Shown: positions 51,044-62,328, counted from the stretch's first letter. The stretch: 64,000 nucleotides of DNA from Enterobacter sp. RHBSTW-00175 (GCF_013927005.1 NZ_CP055930.1:2232001-2296000); one strand, 5' to 3'. The notes: a model not told the origin generated them from the letters alone. Numbers and translations: made by a program.

Positions 51044-51865
51044 ATGCCGTGTGAAGAACTGGATATCGTCTGGAATAATATTAAAGCCGAAGCCCGGGCT
51101 TTGGCCGACTGCGAGCCTATGCTGGCCAGCTTCTACCACGCGACGCTACTCAAGCACGAAAACCTCGGCAGCGCCCTGAGCTATATGCTCGCCAACAAAC
51201 TGGCCTCCTCAATTATGCCTGCCATCGCCATTCGCGAAGTAGTGGAAGAGGCCTACGCCGCAGACCCGGAAATGATCGCCTCTGCCGCCTGTGATATCCA
51301 GGCTGTGCGCACGCGTGACCCGGCTGTTGATAAATACTCCACGCCACTGCTGTACCTGAAAGGCTTCCATGCGCTTCAGGCTTACCGCATTGGTCACTGG
51401 CTGTGGAACGAAGGCCGCCGTGCGCTGGCCATCTTCCTGCAAAACCAGGTGTCGGTCACCTTCCAGGTGGACATCCACCCGGCCGCGAAAATTGGCCGTG
51501 GGATCATGCTTGACCATGCCACGGGCATTGTCGTGGGTGAAACCGCGGTCATTGAAGATGATGTGTCGATTCTGCAATCGGTCACGTTGGGTGGTACGGG
51601 CAAAACCAGCGGCGATCGCCACCCGAAAATTCGCGAAGGGGTGATGATTGGCGCGGGTGCGAAGATCCTCGGTAATATCGAAGTCGGGCGTGGGGCGAAG
51701 ATTGGTGCGGGTTCGGTTGTGTTGCAGCCCGTTCCGCCGCACACCACCGCAGCTGGCGTACCGGCGCGTATCGTCGGCAAGCCAGACAGCGATAAACCGT
51801 CGATGGATATGGATCAGCACTTCAACGGTATTCACCATACATTTGAGTATGGTGACGGCATTTAA
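51044..51865 (+). CDS. cysE: serine O-acetyltransferase CysE
   Basis: 273 residues, as in E. coli. It acetylates serine with acetyl-CoA, the first step of cysteine synthesis, and is feedback-inhibited by cysteine. An N-terminal helical domain (to about 140) precedes a left-handed beta-helix with hexapeptide repeats, and the catalytic-site [22 protein letters not shown] and [10 protein letters not shown] segments. The C-terminal tail ends YGDGI, which binds CysK. It overlaps trmL by 4 bp at convergent stop codons. Confidence 0.98.
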   Translation: MPCEELDIVWNNIKAEARALADCEPMLASFYHATLLKHENLGSALSYMLANKLASSIMPAIAIREVVEEAYAADPEMIASAACDIQAVRTRDPAVDKYSTPLLYLKGFHALQAYRIGHWLWNEGRRALAIFLQNQVSVTFQVDIHPAAKIGRGIMLDHATGIVVGETAVIEDDVSILQSVTLGGTGKTSGDRHPKIREGVMIGAGAKILGNIEVGRGAKIGAGSVVLQPVPPHTTAAGVPARIVGKPDSDKPSMDMDQHFNGIHHTFEYGDGI

Positions 51866-52335
51866 CTTCTGAGAATGGCGCCAGGGTAACCCAGCTGGCG
51901 CCAGGCTTCATACACCACCACCGACACCGCATTAGACAGGTTCATGCTGCGGCTGTCCGGCATCATTGGAATACGGATTTTGTGTTCAGCGGGCAGGGCG
52001 TCCAGAATGGTTGCGGGCAGGCCACGGGTTTCCGGGCCAAACATCAGATAATCCCCGTCCTGATAGCTCACTGCACTGTGTGCAGGCGTTCCTTTGGTGG
52101 TCAGGGCAAACATGCGCTGCGGCTTTTCTGCCTCCAGAAACGCGGCATAGTCGTGATGACGAACCACGGCAGTAAATTCATGATAATCCAGCCCTGCACG
52201 GCGCAGGCGTTTGTCGTCCCACGTGAAGCCCATTGGCTCAATGATATGCAGGCGAAAACCGGTGTTAGCGCACAGGCGGATGATGTTGCCGGTATTGGGT
52301 GGGATTTCTGGTTCGAATAAAACGATATTAAGCAT
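51862..52335 (-). CDS. trmL: tRNA (cytidine/uridine 34 2'-O)-methyltransferase TrmL
   Basis: 157 residues, as in E. coli (YibK). This SPOUT enzyme methylates the wobble ribose of two leucine tRNAs. Motifs: [26 protein letters not shown] and [19 protein letters not shown], which form the SAM-binding knot. A 7-bp hairpin covers its ribosome-binding region (see 52338). Confidence 0.97.
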   Translation of the reverse strand: MLNIVLFEPEIPPNTGNIIRLCANTGFRLHIIEPMGFTWDDKRLRRAGLDYHEFTAVVRHHDYAAFLEAEKPQRMFALTTKGTPAHSAVSYQDGDYLMFGPETRGLPATILDALPAEHKIRIPMMPDSRSMNLSNAVSVVVYEAWRQLGYPGAILRS

Positions 52336-52337
52336 GT

Positions 52338-52360
52338 TGCCCCCTTGAATAGCGGGGGCA
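52338..52360 (-). promoter_or_regulatory. hairpin over the trmL ribosome-binding site
   Basis: On the minus strand TGCCCCC pairs with GGGGGCA, and the G-run lies 3-8 nt before the trmL ATG. It also lies just after the lldD stop, so it could end the lldPRD message, although no T-run follows. Confidence 0.5.
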
Positions 52361-52373
52361 GAATAGCACAGAA

Positions 52374-53561
52374 CTAGGCCGCATTCCCTTGCGACAGCGG
52401 TGCCAGTGCCGCAGGTAGTCTACTCAGTTCCTGCACCAGCGAATCCTGGCTGATTTCGCTAATCGATTTCGCACCAGTCAGCGTCATTGCCACTTTCATC
52501 TCTTTCTCGATCAGGTTCAGCAGATTCGCCACGCCCGCCTGACCGTGGGTAGCCAGTGCATACAGGTAGGCACGACCCAGCAACACGCTGTCTGCACCCA
52601 GTGCAATCATGCGCACCACGTCCAGCCCGCTGCGAATGCCGCTGTCGGCCAGAATAGCGATATCACCTTTTACTGCATCGGCAATGGCAGGCAGTGCGCG
52701 GGCAGAAGAAAGCACCCCGTCGAGCTGGCGCCCACCGTGGTTAGACACCACAATGCCGTCAGCACCAAAACGCACGGCGTCGCGCGCATCTTCCGGATCG
52801 AGAATGCCTTTGATCACCATCGGGCCGTCCCAGAATTCACGGATCCACTCCAGATCTTTCCAGGAAATTGACGGATCGAAGTTGTTCGCCAGCCAGCCGA
52901 TGTAATCTTCCAGACCGGTGGGTTTACCGAGATAAGTCGAGATATTGCCCAGATCATGCGGACGACCGTTCAGACCAACGTCCCACGCCCACTGCGGGTG
53001 AGTGACAGCCTGCCAGTAGCGACGCAGGGCGGCATTCGGGCCGCTCATCCCGGAATGCGCATCGCGGTAGCGCGCCCCCGGCGTTGGCATATCGACGGTA
53101 AAGACCAGCGTCGAACAGCCTGCGGCTTTGGCACGCTCCAGCGCATTACGCATAAACCCGCGATCGCGCAGAACGTACAGCTGGAACCACATCGGGCGCT
53201 GAAGGGTTGGAGCGACTTCTTCAATCGGGCAGACGGACACGGTGGAGAGCGTAAACGGAATGCCTTTGGCATCTGCCGCTGCGGCCGCCTGTACTTCGCC
53301 GCGACGGGCGTACATGCCACACAGGCCGACAGGGGCGAGCGCAACAGGCATTGAGAGCGTTTCATTAAACAGCTTCGTCTCAAGGCTCAGGTCAGACATA
53401 TTTTTCAGCACGCGCTGGCGCAGAGCCACTTCTGACAGATCTGCTACGTTACGACGCAGTGTGTGCTCTGCATACGCTCCGCCGTCGATATAGTGGAACA
53501 GGAATGGCGGTAAAATGCGTTGCGCCGCGGCGCGATAGTCACTGGCTGCTGAAATAATCAT
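52374..53561 (-). CDS. lldD: L-lactate dehydrogenase (FMN, quinone-linked)
   Basis: 395 residues (E. coli 396). This FMN-dependent alpha-hydroxyacid oxidase at the inner membrane oxidises L-lactate to pyruvate and feeds the quinone pool. The active-site His is in [10 protein letters not shown], and FMN-binding [11 protein letters not shown] and [14 protein letters not shown] segments are intact. Its ATG overlaps the lldR stop by 4 bp. Confidence 0.97.
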   Translation of the reverse strand: MIISAASDYRAAAQRILPPFLFHYIDGGAYAEHTLRRNVADLSEVALRQRVLKNMSDLSLETKLFNETLSMPVALAPVGLCGMYARRGEVQAAAAADAKGIPFTLSTVSVCPIEEVAPTLQRPMWFQLYVLRDRGFMRNALERAKAAGCSTLVFTVDMPTPGARYRDAHSGMSGPNAALRRYWQAVTHPQWAWDVGLNGRPHDLGNISTYLGKPTGLEDYIGWLANNFDPSISWKDLEWIREFWDGPMVIKGILDPEDARDAVRFGADGIVVSNHGGRQLDGVLSSARALPAIADAVKGDIAILADSGIRSGLDVVRMIALGADSVLLGRAYLYALATHGQAGVANLLNLIEKEMKVAMTLTGAKSISEISQDSLVQELSRLPAALAPLSQGNAA

Positions 53562-54331
53562 GCTTTGTTCTCCCTGGAAATATCGTTGTCGCCAGGCAGA
53601 CGGGTAATGCGTGCCTGTCGGGCCTGATCTTCATCGAATTGTTTAATGGTGGTGTGCACAAAGCCCAGATGCGCCATCATCGCTTTGCGCGCGGCATCGG
53701 CATCACCGGCCAGAATGGCGTTAAGCACCGCCTCGTGCTGCTCGGTCAGTTGAGCAAACACTGGCGGTACCAGATACATGCGCTGGCGGCTCTGCTTGAC
53801 GGAGGATTGCAGCAGGTCGAAGAAACCGCGCATGGTCTGGAGCAGCACCACGTTATGTGAAGCCTCGGCAATCGCCAGATGAAAACGGACATCAGCCTGC
53901 GAAGCGATATCGGGGTCGCTGCTTTGGGTTGCCTCAAAACAGGCCCGCAGTTTCTCTTTATCGGCTTCTGTGGCCCGCATTGCCGCATGCCAGGCGGTGC
54001 TGGTTTCGATGGCGTGTCGGGCTTCGAGGATGTCAAAGCTGTAGTCAGGGTCGTTTGCCATCAGCGTTTTGAGGGGCTGAACAATGTTTTGCTCAGACCA
54101 GTCATCGTGCTGCCAGCGCACAAAGGTGCCGCCGCCACGACGGCTCAGTAGCACGCCGTCATTAACCAGCGTCGCCAGCGCTTCGCGCAGTGAATTACGC
54201 GATACCCCAAGCTGGGCGGCAAGCTGGCGCTCGGCGGGCAATTTCATGCCCGCTTCAAGCTGTTGTTCTTCAATCAGCGCCCGCACGCGAGAAGCAATCT
54301 CGTCGGACAGGCGTCTGGGCATCACTATCAT
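53558..54331 (-). CDS. lldR: GntR/FadR-type regulator LldR
   Basis: 257 residues (E. coli 258). The N-terminal winged helix ([25 protein letters not shown]) is followed by a FadR-like all-helical sensor domain with Asp/His residues for metal and ligand binding. LldR represses, and with L-lactate activates, the lldPRD operon through two operators. It overlaps both lldP and lldD by 4 bp; matching palindromes lie before lldP. Confidence 0.96.
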   Translation of the reverse strand: MIVMPRRLSDEIASRVRALIEEQQLEAGMKLPAERQLAAQLGVSRNSLREALATLVNDGVLLSRRGGGTFVRWQHDDWSEQNIVQPLKTLMANDPDYSFDILEARHAIETSTAWHAAMRATEADKEKLRACFEATQSSDPDIASQADVRFHLAIAEASHNVVLLQTMRGFFDLLQSSVKQSRQRMYLVPPVFAQLTEQHEAVLNAILAGDADAARKAMMAHLGFVHTTIKQFDEDQARQARITRLPGDNDISRENKA

Positions 54332-55983
54332 GGAATCATCCAGGTTAAGACATAGGCCTGAAGGGTGGTTATCACACCGACCATGCAGGTAAATATCAGG
54401 CTGTGTTTGACGGTAAAGCGGAACAGATCCGACTCTTTACCCACCAGGCCCACCGCCGCACAGGCAATAGCGATGGATTGCGGGGAGATCATCTTGCCGG
54501 TGACGCCGCCCGTTGTATTCGCTGCGACCAGCAGCACGTCCGAGACGCCGATTTGCTGCGCGGCAGTTGCCTGAAGCGCGGCGAAGAGGGCGTTAGACGA
54601 CGTATCTGAACCTGTCAGGAATACCCCCAGCCAGCCAAGGAACGGCGAGAAAAAGGTGAAGGCGTGGCTGGTGTGCGCCAGAGCCAGCGCCAGCGTGGAT
54701 GACAGGCCGGAATAGTTCGAGATAAACGCGAATGCCAGCACCATTCCAATGGAGTAAATCGGCAGCGCCAGCTCTTTAATGGTGGTTGCAAAGGTCTGTA
54801 TAGCTGCGGATGGCTTCATACGCAGCCACACGACAGAAAGGATAGCCGCAAACAGGATGGCTGTGCCGGTCGCGGAGAACCAGTCGAACTTGTATACCGC
54901 AGCATAGGGTGTTGCGGCGTGAACAACCGGCGGCATCCGGGCGACCATTTTGTCGAGGAACGGTACGGAGATGTTAATCACCATGTCGTACAGCGCACCG
55001 CCTGGGGCAAACAACGCTTTAAACGGCGGCACGCTCCACAGTGTGACGGTTGCCGTCAGGAACAGGAACGGTGACCACGCGCGGATCACCTGGCCCGCGG
55101 TATATCCGGTGCGCGCCAGTGTTTGATCAACCTGCGAGGCACCCATATCCGCAAAGCGGAAGATGCGTACCGGCTGCCAGCGTTTGAGGAACAGCGTCAG
55201 ACAAACCAGCGAAACCAGGGAAGAGATAATGTCCGGCAGTTCCGGGCCGAGGAGGTTTGAGCTGAGGAACTGAGCAATGGCGAATGAACCACCCGCCACC
55301 ATTACCGCAGGCCAGGTTTCTTTCACACCACGCCAGCCGTCCATAATCGCCATGATCCAGAACAGCACGATGATGGTCAGGAACGGCAGCTGGCGGCCAA
55401 CCATCTGGCCGATTTCGAAGCTGTCCAGCCCGGTGACTTGCCCGGCAACCAGAATCGGGATACCCATCGCGCCAAACGCCACCGGCGCAGTGTTAACGAT
55501 CAGGCACAGGCCCGCGGCATAAAGTGGATTAAAACCAAGACCAACCAGCAGTGCCGCCGTGATCGCAACAGGTGCGCCAAAACCGGCTGCCCCTTCAAGG
55601 AATGCGCCGAAGGAGAAACCGACAATCAGCATCTGCAAGCGCTGGTCCGGGGTGATCGAGAGAATCGACGACCGGATGATGTCAAACTGCCCGGTTTTCA
55701 CCGAGATTTTATAGACAAAGACTGCGGCAATAATGATCCACGCTATCGGCCACAGGCCGTAGAAGAAACCGTAGACGACGGAGGCCAGCGCGCGATCGAC
55801 CGGCATTTTGTAGAAAAGCAGCGCCACCATCAGGGCGATGGCAACGGTATACGTCGCGGCGAGGTAACCCTTCAGCTTGAGCTTAATCAGCGCAAAGAAG
55901 AAGAACAGAATCGGTAGCGATGCGATCAGGCTTGAAAGCCAGATATTCCCGGCCGGATCGTAGTTTTGTTGCCAGAGGCTCAT
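54328..55983 (-). CDS. lldP: L-lactate permease
   Basis: 551 residues, as in E. coli. An inner-membrane lactate/glycolate:proton symporter of the LctP family with about 12-14 membrane segments. Conserved loops [19 protein letters not shown] and [17 protein letters not shown] are present. It is the first gene of lldPRD, with AGGAGA upstream of its ATG and two candidate LldR operators in its upstream region. Confidence 0.97.
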   Translation of the reverse strand: MSLWQQNYDPAGNIWLSSLIASLPILFFFFALIKLKLKGYLAATYTVAIALMVALLFYKMPVDRALASVVYGFFYGLWPIAWIIIAAVFVYKISVKTGQFDIIRSSILSITPDQRLQMLIVGFSFGAFLEGAAGFGAPVAITAALLVGLGFNPLYAAGLCLIVNTAPVAFGAMGIPILVAGQVTGLDSFEIGQMVGRQLPFLTIIVLFWIMAIMDGWRGVKETWPAVMVAGGSFAIAQFLSSNLLGPELPDIISSLVSLVCLTLFLKRWQPVRIFRFADMGASQVDQTLARTGYTAGQVIRAWSPFLFLTATVTLWSVPPFKALFAPGGALYDMVINISVPFLDKMVARMPPVVHAATPYAAVYKFDWFSATGTAILFAAILSVVWLRMKPSAAIQTFATTIKELALPIYSIGMVLAFAFISNYSGLSSTLALALAHTSHAFTFFSPFLGWLGVFLTGSDTSSNALFAALQATAAQQIGVSDVLLVAANTTGGVTGKMISPQSIAIACAAVGLVGKESDLFRFTVKHSLIFTCMVGVITTLQAYVLTWMIP

Positions 55984-56060
55984 GCAGGTCTCCTGAGGAC
56001 CACACAGCTAGCAATGCGGGTGAGTCTCCGCTCATCTCTGCGTCACAAGCTGTGTAAAAG

Positions 56061-56071
56061 TGGTCCTGCCA
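56061..56071. promoter_or_regulatory. candidate LldR operator O2
   Basis: TGGTCCTGCCA, flanked on the right by AT, has the TGG-N5-CCA pattern of the upstream site at 56183. It lies 78 bp before the lldP ATG, probably in the transcribed leader. Confidence 0.6.
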
Positions 56072-56182
56072 ATAGTGTGATGTAGGGTGAATGACAATGA
56101 ATGGTTAATCAGATGTTATCGATGAGCAATGGTTTTGTGAGTAAAGATTATGGAATTGTGAACCAGGGAAGGGATGTTTGAT

Positions 56183-56201
56183 TAATTGGTTGGGCCAATT
56201 A
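56183..56201. promoter_or_regulatory. candidate LldR operator O1
   Basis: TAATTGG-TTGGG-CCAATTA is a perfect 7-bp palindrome of the FadR/GntR type. Its centre is 126 bp from that of O2, about 12 helical turns, close to the remembered O1-O2 spacing in E. coli, where looping is proposed. Confidence 0.7.
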
Positions 56202-56220
56202 TGGCTGGAAAGGGAAGTAG

Positions 56221-56246
56221 GCCGGGTAAGCGCAGCGCCACCCGGC
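56221..56246. repeat. REP-like palindrome after yibL
   Basis: GCCGGGT and ACCCGGC flank AAGCGCAGCGCC. It is 6 bp past the yibL stop and is the best-preserved of three similar units in the window. Confidence 0.8.
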
Positions 56247-56252
56247 ACGAAA

Positions 56253-56615
56253 TCAGAACGCGGTCTTACAAAAACCCGTCATCTCTTTCAGGCCCATTTC
56301 GCGGCCGAGTTCCGTCATCGGGTGTACGACGACCAGGCCACGCACGCTTTTCTTCAGCTTGCCCATATCGGCCTGTTCTTTTTTGGTGATCGCGCGACGG
56401 TGCGGCATGTCCATCAGCTTTTGCGCTTCTTTGCTCAGCTTCTGGCCTTTGACTTCACGCAGACGTTCGATTTCGGTTTCCAGCGTGGCGATCTCTTTTT
56501 CCAGCTCAGCGTATTTCTCAGCGGCATCAACCAAAGAGAGATCGGCCTGCTGGTGGCGGATCAGATCCAGACGATCGCTCAGGCGTTTAATTTCGTTCTT
56601 TTCGACTTCTTTCAT
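56253..56615 (-). CDS. yibL: YibL, small ribosome-associated protein
   Basis: 120 residues, as in E. coli YibL. A Lys/Glu-rich coiled coil (about residues 1-65, [18 protein letters not shown]) is followed by a basic segment ([21 protein letters not shown]). E. coli YibL has been reported to associate with ribosomes; its function is unclear. An in-frame GTG directly upstream (56618) is a possible but less likely start. Confidence 0.92.
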   Translation of the reverse strand: MKEVEKNEIKRLSDRLDLIRHQQADLSLVDAAEKYAELEKEIATLETEIERLREVKGQKLSKEAQKLMDMPHRRAITKKEQADMGKLKKSVRGLVVVHPMTELGREMGLKEMTGFCKTAF

Positions 56616-56673
56616 CACAAATGACTCTAAAAACGGGGGATTTACAGGGAAGGATACACCAATGTGCGCAGGC

Positions 56674-57264
56674 TTACTTCTGAAACGCTTTTTTTAAGCT
56701 GATTCGGGAAATCAGCTCAGTCAGGGAAAGCACCATTGTAGAACGGACAACCTGTTGATAACGAAGCTTTTGCATAGCATACAGCTCAGGATCACTGTTA
56801 TCAAAATGAGGTGCCGGAGGCAACGCGGTGACGCAGTGCAACTCACCGAAGGGTCCCAGAATTTCATCATCGGTGAAGGTGTACTCGTTACCGTCATGAT
56901 TGAGCTCTTCACGCAGCGCCATCAACAGCTCAGCGTCTTCATACTCTGGCCTGCTGAGCACGCCAAGGCCGTAAATCAGCTTCAGGCGCACGGATAAATC
57001 GCCCAGCGGTCCGTCTCCGTCCAGTAACGGTTCTACAGCATATTTTACCGCGTAGTCGTCTTTGCGAAACACCTGAAGCACCAGGATATTCACCGCCTCG
57101 GTCAATAGCTCGACGGCGGCAATCAGGAAGCTTCGTACGGTTTTGCCAGCATTCAGACGCTCAAGCACACGATTTTCAAAGGCCTGGGTTTGTTCCATTA
57201 TTGCCTGCATATCTGACAATCTGTTATCTGGGCGCAGGATAACCTGCGCCGCATTCTGCATCAT
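56674..57264 (-). CDS. mtlR: mannitol operon repressor MtlR
   Basis: 196 residues (E. coli 195). It belongs to the MtlR/FumE-like family of helical regulators without a classical helix-turn-helix; it represses mtlA through unclear contacts. The [36 protein letters not shown] core is strongly conserved. It overlaps mtlD by 4 bp at the end of mtlADR. Confidence 0.96.
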   Translation of the reverse strand: MMQNAAQVILRPDNRLSDMQAIMEQTQAFENRVLERLNAGKTVRSFLIAAVELLTEAVNILVLQVFRKDDYAVKYAVEPLLDGDGPLGDLSVRLKLIYGLGVLSRPEYEDAELLMALREELNHDGNEYTFTDDEILGPFGELHCVTALPPAPHFDNSDPELYAMQKLRYQQVVRSTMVLSLTELISRISLKKAFQK

Positions 57265-58409
57265 TTGGTTGCGTTATAAGCTTTAATCGCCTCCACAACC
57301 ACGTTGCTGTTGGCATCCAGGCCTGAAACCTGCGCCAGCGCAGCTTGCGGGCCTTCATCGCCAATCAATTTCGCCAGCTCAAGCGCCTGTGGATCTTGCT
57401 CGCTGCGGTAATGCATGGCAGCGGCAATCCCTTTCACCAGGTTGGCGTGCGGCAGACCGTATTCCAGCGTGCCCAGCAGTGGCTTAATCAGACGGTCGCC
57501 CGCGCTCAGTTTGCGCAGTGGCTGACGGCCAACGCGCTCAACGTCATCTTTCAAATACGGATTTTCAAAACGACCGAGGATTTTCTGGATGTATGCTGCA
57601 TGTTTTTCAGCATCAAAACCGTAGCGTTTGATCAGCACCGCGCCGCTCTCTTCCATTGCACCTTTTACCACAGCGCGGATTTTCTCATCGAGAATCGCGT
57701 CACGGATGGTCTGATGACCGGCCAATTTTCCGAGGTACGCGGTTATAGCATGACCGGTGTTCAGCGTGAAGAGTTTACGTTCGACAAATGCCATCAGGTT
57801 ATCAGTTAATTCCATCCCCGGGATGGTTGGCAGCGCGCCTTTAAACTGTGTTTTATCGACAATCCATTCGCTGAAAGTTTCAACGGTCACTTCCAGCGGG
57901 TCGTTGGTGGCGGATTCAGACGGCGGAACGATACGGTCAACGGCGGAATCGACAAAGCCGACGTGTGCTTCAACCCAGGCTTTATCTTCGTCGGCGACGG
58001 CAGCCAGGACGTGACCTTTCAGCTGCGTGGTGCCACGCACCATGTTTTCACAGGCGATGATGTTCAGTGGGGTATCAATGCCCTGAGCTTTACGTTTCGC
58101 CAGGCCTTTTGCCACCGCAGGGGCGATACGCTCAAGCACAACCGGGCCGACCGCAGTCGTCACCAGGTCAACGCTTGCGATCAGATCAACCACGTCATCA
58201 CCGATGCTGCTTACCGCATTCACGCCAGAAACGGTTTCGATTTGCTCGTTTTCTCCCACCACGTGAACCTGATAGCTATGACGGGCATTCAGGGCGTCTA
58301 GTACCACCTGGTTCACATCGGCGAATGTCAGCGTAATGCCCGCGTCGGCCAGCAATTTGCCGATAAAGCCACGACCAATATTACCTGCGCCAAAATGTAA
58401 TGCTTTCAT
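57261..58409 (-). CDS. mtlD: mannitol-1-phosphate 5-dehydrogenase
   Basis: 382 residues, as in E. coli. It oxidises mannitol 1-phosphate to fructose 6-phosphate with NAD+. The N-terminal [14 protein letters not shown]ossmann motif and the catalytic K-x5-N-x2-H-like region near [12 protein letters not shown] are present. The MKALHFG start at 58409 matches the family; a longer frame upstream runs into the repeat and is rejected. Confidence 0.97.
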   Translation of the reverse strand: MKALHFGAGNIGRGFIGKLLADAGITLTFADVNQVVLDALNARHSYQVHVVGENEQIETVSGVNAVSSIGDDVVDLIASVDLVTTAVGPVVLERIAPAVAKGLAKRKAQGIDTPLNIIACENMVRGTTQLKGHVLAAVADEDKAWVEAHVGFVDSAVDRIVPPSESATNDPLEVTVETFSEWIVDKTQFKGALPTIPGMELTDNLMAFVERKLFTLNTGHAITAYLGKLAGHQTIRDAILDEKIRAVVKGAMEESGAVLIKRYGFDAEKHAAYIQKILGRFENPYLKDDVERVGRQPLRKLSAGDRLIKPLLGTLEYGLPHANLVKGIAAAMHYRSEQDPQALELAKLIGDEGPQAALAQVSGLDANSNVVVEAIKAYNATK

Positions 58410-58435
58410 AGTGTTAACCTTCATTAATGTTTTTA

Positions 58436-58507
58436 CCCGAGAGGGCTGGGGTGAGGAACCGCATAACTTTCCCCTCACCCTAGCCCTCTCCCCAGTGGGG
58501 AGAGGGA
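58436..58507. repeat. GC-rich dispersed palindrome, copy B
   Basis: GAGAGGGCTGGGGTGAGG (58439 on) and CCCCTCACCCTAGCCCTCTC (to about 58490), plus GGGGAGAGGG, repeat the arms of the element at 3757 in the opposite order. It fills the spacer between mtlA and mtlD, where it could lower or stabilise expression of the downstream genes. Confidence 0.85.
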
Positions 58508-58518
58508 AGAGAACGATA

Positions 58519-60426
58519 TTACTTATTCAGCAGCGCCAGTACTTCTTCCACGCTGGTGGTGCTGGCCAGACGCTCGATGACCGATTCGTCATCCAGGGCG
58601 TTGGTCAGGCTGGTAATCACCTGAATGTGCTCGTTGTTGCGAGCGGCGATACCAATCACCAGACGGGCAATGTCGTCTTCTTCTTCACCGAAGCGAACAC
58701 CCTGTGGATACTGACAGAACACAACACCGGTTTTCAGCACGCGGTCTTTCGCTTCAACCGTACCGTGCGGAACCGCGATGGATTCACCCAGGTAGGTTGG
58801 GGTCAGTTTTTCACGTTCCAGCATTGCGTCAACATACTCAGGCTGAACGTAACCGCCTTTCACCAGTTGCTCACCCGCAAAGCGAATCGCTTCTTCTTTG
58901 TGGGTCGCAGTACGACCCAGGAAGATGTTTTCCGCACCCAGTTTGAACAGGTGGCTGTCGTTCGCATCGAAACTGTCTTTCAGGCTATCGCGAACTTTCA
59001 CTTCGTTGTCTTCGTGGCGTTGTGCCGCAACCAGACGCTCAGTCAGGTTGGTGTACAGGCCGCTGTCGAGGAAGTTGGTCAGCGAAATGTGCTGCGCCTG
59101 TGGAACCTGACGCATAGCACGTTCGGTCAGGTCGCGGTGCGTGATAACCAGGTCAACATCCGGTGGCAGGCTGTTAATCGCGCTGTTGGTCACAGAGATA
59201 TTGCTCAGACCTGCATCCTGTACTTTCTTACGCAGCACGCCTGCACCCATTGCGCTGGAGCCCATACCGGCGTCGCAGGCAACGATGATTTTACGTACGT
59301 GGCTCAGGTCGTTAGACACATCACCTGCGGCCAGCGGAGTAGCGCCTTTGGATTCCGCTTTCATGTCGTGCATACGACGAGTTGCTGCTTCGATATCGTC
59401 GTCTTCTTTCACTTTACTGGTTTTCAGCAGGATAGAAGAGACAACGAAGGAGACCGCCATTGCCGCACAGATAGCAGCGATGTTAGCGAAGTAAGCACCT
59501 TTTGGCGTCATCGCCAGCACGGCCAGGATAGAGCCCGGAGAGGCAGGAGAAACCAGACCACCGCCCAGCACGCTCAGAGTGAACACGCCAGTCATACCGC
59601 CGAGGATAACGGCCAGGATCAGACGTGGGTTCATCAGCACGTACGGGAAGTAAATTTCGTGGATACCACCCAAGAAGTGAATGATAGCTGCACCGCCCGC
59701 AGACTGTTTTGCACTGCCGCGACCAAAGAAGATGTATGCCAGCAGAACACCCATACCCGGGCCTGGGTTCGCTTCAATCAGGAAGAAGATGGACTTGCCA
59801 AGTTCATGAGACTGCTGAATACCCAGCGGTGAGAAGATACCGTGGTTGATGGCGTTGTTAAGGAACAGGATTTTCGCTGGTTCTACAAAGATAGACGCCA
59901 GCGGCAGCATGTCGTGCGCAACCATGAAGTTAACGCCTGCTGCCAGAATTTTGGACAGCACTTCAACAGCCGGGCCAATGCCGAGGAACGCCAGAATCGC
60001 CAGAATCATACCGATGATGCCAGCAGAGAAGTTGTTCACCAGCATTTCAAAGCCGGAACGAATCTTACCGTCAACCCAGTTATCAAAGTGCTTAATTGCC
60101 CAGCCGCCCAGAGGACCGGCAATCATCGCACCCAGGAACATCGGCATATCCGCACCGACAATCACACCCATTGTGGTAATGGCACCAACCACACCACCAC
60201 GGTCACCGCCCACCAGACGACCACCGGTAAAACCGATGAGCAGCGGCAGCAGGTAAGTAATCATTGGGCCAACAAGTTTCGCCAGCGTTTCGTTAGGCAA
60301 CCACCCTGTCGGAATGAACAATGCAGTGATGATACCCCACGCGATAAACGCGCCGATGTTTGGCATCACCATGTTGCTGAGGAAACGACCAAAGCTTTGT
60401 ACTTTGATCTTGAAATCGGATGACAT
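58519..60426 (-). CDS. mtlA: mannitol PTS transporter EIICBA
   Basis: 635 residues (E. coli 637). It imports and phosphorylates mannitol in the order IIC (membrane, to about 340; [12 protein letters not shown] substrate loop), IIB (phospho-Cys in [10 protein letters not shown], about 382) and IIA (phospho-His in [11 protein letters not shown], about 552). It heads the mtlADR operon, with at least four CRP boxes upstream. Confidence 0.98.
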   Translation of the reverse strand: MSSDFKIKVQSFGRFLSNMVMPNIGAFIAWGIITALFIPTGWLPNETLAKLVGPMITYLLPLLIGFTGGRLVGGDRGGVVGAITTMGVIVGADMPMFLGAMIAGPLGGWAIKHFDNWVDGKIRSGFEMLVNNFSAGIIGMILAILAFLGIGPAVEVLSKILAAGVNFMVAHDMLPLASIFVEPAKILFLNNAINHGIFSPLGIQQSHELGKSIFFLIEANPGPGMGVLLAYIFFGRGSAKQSAGGAAIIHFLGGIHEIYFPYVLMNPRLILAVILGGMTGVFTLSVLGGGLVSPASPGSILAVLAMTPKGAYFANIAAICAAMAVSFVVSSILLKTSKVKEDDDIEAATRRMHDMKAESKGATPLAAGDVSNDLSHVRKIIVACDAGMGSSAMGAGVLRKKVQDAGLSNISVTNSAINSLPPDVDLVITHRDLTERAMRQVPQAQHISLTNFLDSGLYTNLTERLVAAQRHEDNEVKVRDSLKDSFDANDSHLFKLGAENIFLGRTATHKEEAIRFAGEQLVKGGYVQPEYVDAMLEREKLTPTYLGESIAVPHGTVEAKDRVLKTGVVFCQYPQGVRFGEEEDDIARLVIGIAARNNEHIQVITSLTNALDDESVIERLASTTSVEEVLALLNK

Positions 60427-60566
60427 AAAACACCCCTTCTTATGTTTACGCTTAGGCTTGCGGCCCGAGGTTTATCGTTAATGTACGGCGGTAGAGGTAG
60501 CCGGGCCCTGTTCATGCTGTGAAATCTGGCACTGAATCGTTCAACTGTCCAGACGGTGAAATTTTG

Positions 60567-60582
60567 TGTGATCTGAGTCACG
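60567..60582. promoter_or_regulatory. CRP-binding site, mtlA
   Basis: TGTGA-TCTGAG-TCACG, one mismatch to TGTGA-N6-TCACA, about 140 bp before the mtlA ATG. Confidence 0.75.
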
Positions 60583-60610
60583 TAAATGTAGGGGGTGTGG
60601 TATTTAATGA

Positions 60611-60626
60611 GGTGATCTGCATCACA
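60611..60626. promoter_or_regulatory. CRP-binding site, mtlA
   Basis: GGTGA-TCTGCA-TCACA, one mismatch to consensus, centred 44 bp from the previous box. Confidence 0.75.
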
Positions 60627-60683
60627 AAAGTGATGTGCAAAAAAAAGTCAACGCGGGTAAATGGCGTAAAAACCACAGCATTT

Positions 60684-60699
60684 TGTGATGCGTATCACA
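60684..60699. promoter_or_regulatory. CRP-binding site, mtlA (perfect core)
   Basis: TGTGA-TGCGTA-TCACA with AT-rich flanks TTTT/TTTA matches the CRP consensus fully. Confidence 0.88.
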
Positions 60700-60727
60700 T
60701 TTAGTGGTCACCTGTTTGTTTCTATAA

Positions 60728-60743
60728 CGTGACTGAATTCACA
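60728..60743. promoter_or_regulatory. CRP-binding site, mtlA/yibI spacer
   Basis: CGTGA-CTGAAT-TCACA, one mismatch, centred 44 bp from the perfect site. The remainder of the 658-bp gap (60427-61084) is AT-rich, with weaker half-sites near 60771 and 60847 and no gene seen. Confidence 0.7.
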
Positions 60744-61084
60744 AAAAATTTTCATGCAGATTTCTCTGGATGTGATCAACGACAAACTCTGTTTTGCAGT
60801 TCACAGCCAGGATGTAATCAAACAGCATCAAAAGCAAAAACTACACATGTGTGAGTGTGTTATGGCGAAAAGTGAAAACCTGGAGTACTCTCATATGTAA
60901 GGTTAAGTCTATTATTATTCAGGATATATTTTGACACGCTTATAAACTTGCATGGAGATGTAATAAAAAACCATACTCTGCGGCTCTGAAAAATAAGTGC
61001 ACGTTATTGCGCTTAAATTGAATTAATTTGCGTGCTTATTATTTAATTTATTTAATGAGTTTTCGTTGTCTGAGTGAGGGAAAT

Positions 61085-61441
61085 ATGTTTCTCAACTACT
61101 TTGCGCTGGGCGTATTAATTTTCGTGTTCCTGGTTCTGTTTTACGGGATCATCGCCATTCATGATATTCCTTATAATATGGCTAAAAAACGCAACCACCC
61201 CCATGCTGATGCAATCCATACAGCCGGGTGGATAAGCCTGTTTACTCTCCATGCCATTTGGCCGTTTTTGTGGATTTGGGCAACGCTGTACCAGGAGGAG
61301 CGTGGCTGGGGTATGCAGAATCATATCACAAAGCCTGATGAGGTCCCCGGCATGGATGCTCTGTCCAAACGTGTGGCCGAACTAGAACAAAAACTGGCTG
61401 CTGCTCAAGCGCCAGCAGATAAGAATACGTCGGAGCACTGA
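61085..61441 (+). CDS. yibI: YibI, DUF3302 inner-membrane protein
   Basis: 118 residues (E. coli about 120). Two hydrophobic segments ([21 protein letters not shown] and [20 protein letters not shown]) are followed by a short C-terminal coiled coil ([16 protein letters not shown]). The function is unknown; DUF3302 genes sit next to HlyD-type genes such as yibH, which begins 2 bp later, so the two likely form one envelope unit. The start at 61085 matches E. coli; GAGGGAAAT precedes it. Confidence 0.93.
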   Translation: MFLNYFALGVLIFVFLVLFYGIIAIHDIPYNMAKKRNHPHADAIHTAGWISLFTLHAIWPFLWIWATLYQEERGWGMQNHITKPDEVPGMDALSKRVAELEQKLAAAQAPADKNTSEH

Positions 61442-61824
61442 TCATGGATCTGTTGATTATTTTAACCTATGTGGCTTTTGCCTGGGCTATCTTTAAAATA
61501 TTCCGTATTCCTGTAAACCAGTGGACGCTCGCCACCGCGACATTAGGTGGGGTGTTTATTGTTGCGGGACTCATCTTATTAATGAACTATAACCACCCGT
61601 ATACTTTTACGGCGCAAAAAGCGGTTATTTCGATTCCCATTACACCGCAGGTTACGGGTGTGGTTAGCGAAGTCACAAATAAAAATAACCAGCTTATTAA
61701 AAAAGGCGAAGTGTTATTTAAACTGGATCCGGGCCGCTACCAGGCGCGCGTCGACAGACTGCAAGCTGACCTGGTGACCGCCACGCACAATATCGACAAC
61801 CTGAAAGCGGGTAATGACTCCAAC

Positions 61825-62328
61825 TTATTGATAGTGTTTTATGTTCAGATAATGCCCGATGACTTTGTCATGCAGCTCCACCGATTTTGAGAACGACAGC
61901 GACTTCCGTCCCAGCCGTGCCAGGTGCTGCCTCAGATTCAGGTTATGCCGCTCAATTCGCTGCGTATATCGCTTGCTGATTACGTGCAGCTTTCCCTTCA
62001 GGCGGGATTCATACAGCGGCCAGCCATCCGTCATCCATATCACCACGTCAAAGGGTGACAGCAGGCTCATAAGACGCCCCAGCGTCGCCATAGTGCGTTC
62101 ACCGAATACGTGCGCAACAACCGTCTTCCGGAGCCTGTCATACGCGTAAAACAGCCAGCGCTGGCGCGATTTAGCCCCGACGTATCCCCACTGTTCGTCC
62201 ATTTCCGCGCAGACGATGACGTCACTGCCCGGCTGTATGCGCGAGGTTACCGACTGCGGCCTGAGTTTTTTAAATGGCGGAAAATCGTGTTGAGGCCAAC
62301 GCCCATAATGCGGGCGGTTGCCCGGCAT
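61825..62328 (-). CDS. insB: IS1 transposase InsB
   Basis: 167 residues carrying the catalytic DDE-type part of the IS1 transposase ([49 protein letters not shown]). It is normally translated as an InsAB' fusion by -1 frameshifting at the A6C run. Confidence 0.96.
   Translation of the reverse strand: MPGNRPHYGRWPQHDFPPFKKLRPQSVTSRIQPGSDVIVCAEMDEQWGYVGAKSRQRWLFYAYDRLRKTVVAHVFGERTMATLGRLMSLLSPFDVVIWMTDGWPLYESRLKGKLHVISKRYTQRIERHNLNLRQHLARLGRKSLSFSKSVELHDKVIGHYLNIKHYQ

Noticed and set aside
58336..59832. 498-codon plus-strand open frame opposite mtlA and the mtlA-mtlD spacer
   Set aside because: It lies antisense to clear mtlA coding sequence, has His/Gln/Thr-rich composition typical of a reversed frame, no family features, and starts inside mtlD.
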